DNA from: Prorocentrum cordatum
Lineage: Eukaryota; Sar; Dinophyceae; Prorocentrales; Prorocentraceae
Direction: 5' to 3'
Assembly (NCBI GenBank): GCA_963575745.1
Contig: CAUYUJ010003998.1
Span: forward strand, 1 to 20,000
DNA length: 20,000 nt
Of this stretch, positions 17,115-20,000 are shown one piece after another. A program made the position numbers and the translations under genes. Below the pieces are notes generated by a model. The model was not told where the DNA came from, searched no databases, and saw nothing but the letters and a program-made list of their open reading frames with translations. Numbering within the stretch: position 1 is the stretch's first letter; each line of letters opens with the position of its first letter.

Positions 17115-17480
17115 AGGCTTGCGACGCCCCAAGGCGGCCCATGGGGCCCCCAAGATCGTCCCAAGACGGTCCACAAGACTCCCGAGAAGGCCCCAAAATG
17201 GCCCAAGAGAGCCCAGAGACGGCACAAGAGGCCCCCAAGATGGCCCAAGAGAGCCCCAAGATTCAAGCGGGGGGATCTGAATCGACGTTTCGAACCCTCC
17301 ACCCCTTGAGGACCCCCGAGACTGCCAGCAGGCGCTCCAGAGGCACCCAAGAGGTCTCAGGAGACCGAGGAGGCCCAAAAGAGGCCCCGAGAGGCCCCCC
17401 AAGAGGCCCGGAGAGGCTTCCAAAAATCGGGAGACAACAAGAGACTCGAGACATGCCTCCGAGAGGCCCCCGAGAGGCCA
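17115..17480 (+). repeat. Degenerate short tandem repeat (CCAAGAGGCC type)
   Basis: Words such as CCAAGATGGCCCAAGAGAGC, CAAGAGGCCCC, CGAGAGGCCCC and GGAGAGGCTTCC follow one another for about 360 bp, with units of roughly 10 to 20 bases and no constant period. The minus strand therefore encodes an apparent Gly/Leu/Ser/Trp-rich pattern (LGASWGP-like), which I regard as repeat translation and not a protein. Confidence 0.55.
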
Positions 17481-17489
17481 CCCATCAGG

Positions 17490-17576
17490 CCACCAGAAGT
17501 TGGAGGGGAAGGAGGTGGAGGAGGAGGAGGAAGAAGAAGAGGAGGAGGAGGACCCCCTTTTTCCTACTTCTGGTGG
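17490..17576. repeat. GGA microsatellite between perfect 11-bp inverted repeats
   Basis: CCACCAGAAGT (17490-17500) and its exact reverse complement ACTTCTGGTGG (17566-17576) flank a GGA/GAA tract at 17502-17552. The pair suggests a small foldback with the microsatellite as its loop. Confidence 0.6.
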
Positions 17577-17736
17577 TGGCGGGGCAAAACAAGCCCACCA
17601 CCACCCAAAGGACCCAGGCGGGCCTGCAAGAGTCCGCGTGGCCTTCCTGGAGCCTCCCTCCCGATCCCCACCTCGGGGTCGGCAGGACCGACCGCGCGGC
17701 ATCTTCAATAAAAACCGCTGGTGCAAGCACTGTTTG

Positions 17737-17901
17737 ACTACCTACCAGACCACCCCAACCCATCCCGAAGACCCGAACTTCGGGTGGGGGGGGGAAGGGT
17801 TTCATTGTTTTTTCCAATGTTCCCCGACCCCCCCCCCAACTGGAAATGGAGGGCGAATTGGGGCCTTCGGGTTGGGTTGGGGTGGTTTGGTGGGCGGTGA
17901 T
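17737..17901. mobile_element. MITE-like foldback element
   Basis: CCACCCCAACCCATCCCGAAG (written 17750-17770) pairs with 17865-17885 with one mismatch. The complementarity extends outward more loosely (ACTACCTACCAGA on the left; the reverse complement of the right end reads ATCACCGCCCACCAAA). A small inner stem CATTG/CAATG surrounds a T-run. TGTTTG occurs immediately outside both ends (17731-17736 and 17902-17907), a candidate 6-bp target duplication. There is no coding capacity, and the superfamily is unknown. Confidence 0.5.
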
Positions 17902-18351
17902 TGTTTGGGGAAGGATATATAAGGGGAAAGATTCCTTGGCTCGCGATGGCGCCGCCAACTGCGACATCCGGAATGAGGGGGGGGAATGAGGACGAGGCTT
18001 GGCTGCGCCGAACAGAACTCAACGATTGCCGGAATGGCGTCAGCCTCTTCAGCGAGCCGACTGCTGTGACATCTGAGACGAGAACAGGCTCGGCGTCGTC
18101 GGCGGAACGGCATACCCTCTCCACGTTCCCTATGCCAGGCTGACCATGCTCGCAGACGCCATGCATGTACAGATGAAGTAAAAACACAACTTCGTCGAAA
18201 GAATAAAACCGCGCTGACACTCGACAAACAAACGAGCATCTGGTAATAAAGAGAGCCAGCTGCCGAAATACACCCAGCATCGCCTTCACAAAGTGATCCA
18301 GACTGCGGACGCGTGCAGCTGCAGCGCAGGGTCGACTCCTCTCGGCTCACA
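17902..18351. other. 3' flank of the repeat-deaminase gene, no gene seen
   Basis: This stretch lies downstream of the minus-strand stop at 18352 and probably includes the 3' untranslated region. Frames through it are short, Ser/Arg-rich and lack motifs. I cannot place a cleavage or polyadenylation site. Confidence 0.4.
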
Positions 18352-20000
18352 TCATGTTCCGGGGTAGGAGACTCGGATTCGAACATGTGGGAACCGTCGT
18401 GAAAACTGAACCATAGCCCCTAAGCAGGATAGACATGGTACCTCCGTGACGTATATCTGCAGCGATCCGCTGACGTGCTCACCCCATCGGAAGCGTGCAG
18501 CCATCAACGCATCTGCATCTGGGAACAACGAGCGCATGACGCCCGCAACGTGCGCGAGGGCGCGGAATTCCGCATCACGCCGGCGATGGTTGAGACGGTC
18601 GTTACTCAGCTTGACCGCCACCAGGTGCGCCTCGCGGGGCGGCTCCATCAACTCCCACACTGCCGGGTCGTTGCCACAACTGCGCACCCTGATGCCCTCC
18701 AGCTCGCTGGCAGACGAGGTGGTGCCATCCACAAGCGTCGCAGTGAGCTGGTAGCGAAACAGGCACCAGTTCTGACTGCCGCCGCCTGGGTTCGCCAGGA
18801 GCATCTCTGCGTGGTCGGCCTCCAGCTGCGCGCGCGCGGCTTCAGCGAAATCTGCCTCCGCGCCCACGTCCATGAGCCCGAGCTCCGACAGGATCCGGCC
18901 AGAGTACTTAATCCCCAGAGACCTCAAGTTGAGCGCGCGAAACTCCTGCTCGTACTCCTGCACGTGGACGCTGCGGACGACTGCGCCACAAGGCTGCGCC
19001 TGCGCCAGCAGGGGCGTGTTCCGCAGGAAGTCCAAGACCTGGTTCTGCAGCCTGCGAACGAAGCCGTCGAGAAAGGGCCAGGAGTCCCCGAAGGCCCGCT
19101 CCGCCTCGCCCTCGGCCATCCACACAAGCACTAGGTCGTGGATGATCCACGCGTCGTCGGGGTGCGTCAGGCTGGAGCTCCTCAGCTTGCGGACCATGGC
19201 CTCCACCACGTCCCGGACGAACGAGCGGGTCAGCTCCCCGCTGCCCAGGACGGCGTCGTCCGCGCCGGACCGGCGCACGAACACGAGGGACAGTGCGGCC
19301 TGCGCGAGGTCCTGCACGTTCATCTCCGGCACCCGCGCGTGCGCCACCTGCGCGAGGTCCGTGAGCAGCGCCTGGCCGCCGAGCTTAAGGTGCGTGTACG
19401 CCCACAGGAGGTTGGTGATGTTCTGGTTGTTGAAGTGGCGCAGCTTGGCGCGGCACTCCTCGGCCACGGCCTCGAAGAGGCCAGGCGTGCGAACGCCCAC
19501 AGAGGCGAAGGCCCAGGCAGTGTTGGTCAGCTCCTGGGGGCCGAACTCCGATGCGCGCTGCACCACGCACCTCGAGATGCGCTCGAACAGGAACTCCTCC
19601 TTGGCCTGCGTGACCACCAGGGACCAGACTAGAGTGGACAGCTCGTAAGGGCGGAAGGACACCCCCGCGTCGAGGTGCCTGGCGGCCACGACGGCGGCGC
19701 CCCGGACGAGCGCGTCGTTCTCCTTCTTCAGGGTCGCGGTGGCCCAGCATATGTTGGCCAGCGCCTGCGGCTGGAACTCCGTGATGCTCTTTATGGCGAG
19801 GTCGCTGATGCGATTGTACATGCCAGGGGGATCGATCTTGAGCGTGGCCATCGACCAGGCCGTGAGTGCGAGGTCGATGCAGCCGAACTCGCCCAGGCGG
19901 CTGCCCGCTCGCGCCAGCATGCCCTCCAGCTCAGGGCCTCGGTAGCCCAGGGTGGCGAAGGACCAGAGGGCCCCGCTGATGTGGCGCGTCTGGTACGCAG
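18352..20000 (-). CDS. Helical-repeat (HPR/OPR-type) protein with C-terminal zinc deaminase domain, 5' partial
   Basis: The frame is open from the right edge to a TGA at 18352-18354, about 548 codons with no interruption. The first internal Met is at 19918-19920, but the frame upstream already encodes another repeat (HISGALWSFATLG), so the true start is outside. Counting from that Met, repeats begin near 12, 49, 89, 126, 163 and 200, spaced about 37 residues, with consensus FxPQxLxNxxWAxAxL (for example FQPQALANICWATATL). This is the pattern of heptatricopeptide/OPR-type organellar RNA-binding proteins. Residues about 230-440 are unassigned. The C-terminus carries deaminase signatures: DAE (449-451), then VTEVPCLSCLGAMVQF (zinc Cys 496 and 499) and a closing strand ending VSYPGT, resembling bacterial polymorphic-toxin deaminases related to DYW domains. 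Inferred role: site recognition and base deamination of organellar RNA. Substrate, targeting and activity are not shown. Confidence 0.85.
   Translation of the reverse strand, partial: AYQTRHISGALWSFATLGYRGPELEGMLARAGSRLGEFGCIDLALTAWSMATLKIDPPGMYNRISDLAIKSITEFQPQALANICWATATLKKENDALVRGAAVVAARHLDAGVSFRPYELSTLVWSLVVTQAKEEFLFERISRCVVQRASEFGPQELTNTAWAFASVGVRTPGLFEAVAEECRAKLRHFNNQNITNLLWAYTHLKLGGQALLTDLAQVAHARVPEMNVQDLAQAALSLVFVRRSGADDAVLGSGELTRSFVRDVVEAMVRKLRSSSLTHPDDAWIIHDLVLVWMAEGEAERAFGDSWPFLDGFVRRLQNQVLDFLRNTPLLAQAQPCGAVVRSVHVQEYEQEFRALNLRSLGIKYSGRILSELGLMDVGAEADFAEAARAQLEADHAEMLLANPGGGSQNWCLFRYQLTATLVDGTTSSASELEGIRVRSCGNDPAVWELMEPPREAHLVAVKLSNDRLNHRRRDAEFRALAHVAGVMRSLFPDADALMAARFRWGEHVSGSLQIYVTEVPCLSCLGAMVQFSRRFPHVRIRVSYPGT

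Noticed and set aside
17917-17926. TATATAAG as a TATA box
   Set aside because: No plus-strand gene follows, and TATA boxes are not typical of dinoflagellate promoters.
17738-18289. 183-codon minus frame downstream of the deaminase gene
   Set aside because: It crosses the foldback element, has no motif and lies in the probable 3' untranslated region.
18475-19648. Plus-strand frames of 219, 258 and 164 codons
   Set aside because: Opposite-strand shadows of the repeat-deaminase gene, which has clear repeats and motifs.
1-20000. Relict spliced-leader sequence marking retroposed cDNA
   Set aside because: I looked for the TTTTGGCTCAAG end of the dinoflagellate spliced leader on both strands by eye and did not find it; a computed search could still find degenerate copies.

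Overview
The window looks like nuclear DNA of a dinoflagellate alga. This is inferred from sequence character, not from a marker gene. It has a GC-rich, CpG-heavy background, decayed retroelements of types I associate with dinoflagellate genomes, an organelle-type helical-repeat RNA-binding protein, abundant GGA/TCC microsatellites and almost no intact genes. Every region where I recognise protein-coding sequence is on the minus strand, except one short fragment on the plus strand. No rRNA, tRNA or CRISPR array was seen.

Layout. Positions 1-521 hold an unrecognised minus-strand open frame that runs off the left edge. Positions 667 to about 3190 are a frame-broken reverse transcriptase-RNase H polyprotein, tentatively of a DIRS-like (tyrosine-recombinase) element. 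Helical, perhaps gag-like protein remnants lie upstream of it on the same strand (3776-5093, possibly 5750-5962). Positions 6000-7345 hold no convincing gene but carry a scattered GATTGGCCACTCTGGGCC-like motif. Positions 7346-14463 are bracketed by inverted arms of about 480 bp, each with three 53-bp tandem units. The bracket encloses GGA/TCC tracts and a LINE 3' half (end of the RT region, zinc knuckle, RNase H with all four catalytic acids, Cys-rich tail) cut off at both ends by GGA tracts. Positions 14464-18351 are non-coding and rich in foldback structures: a probable hAT-type miniature element with 8-bp flanking duplications (14871-15017), a 140-bp hairpin (16691-16830) and a second MITE-like foldback (17737-17901).

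The main find is the minus-strand gene from 18352 past the right edge. It is intact as far as visible. Repeats of about 37 residues of the heptatricopeptide/OPR type are followed, in one uninterrupted frame, by a C-terminal zinc-dependent deaminase domain (DAE and PCLSC motifs) resembling the bacterial polymorphic-toxin and DYW deaminases. The layout, an RNA-binding repeat solenoid plus a cytidine deaminase, parallels plant PPR-DYW editing factors but with a different repeat type. It is a candidate organellar RNA-editing factor. The rest of the window is transposon debris and simple repeats, with no sign of functional linkage to this gene.
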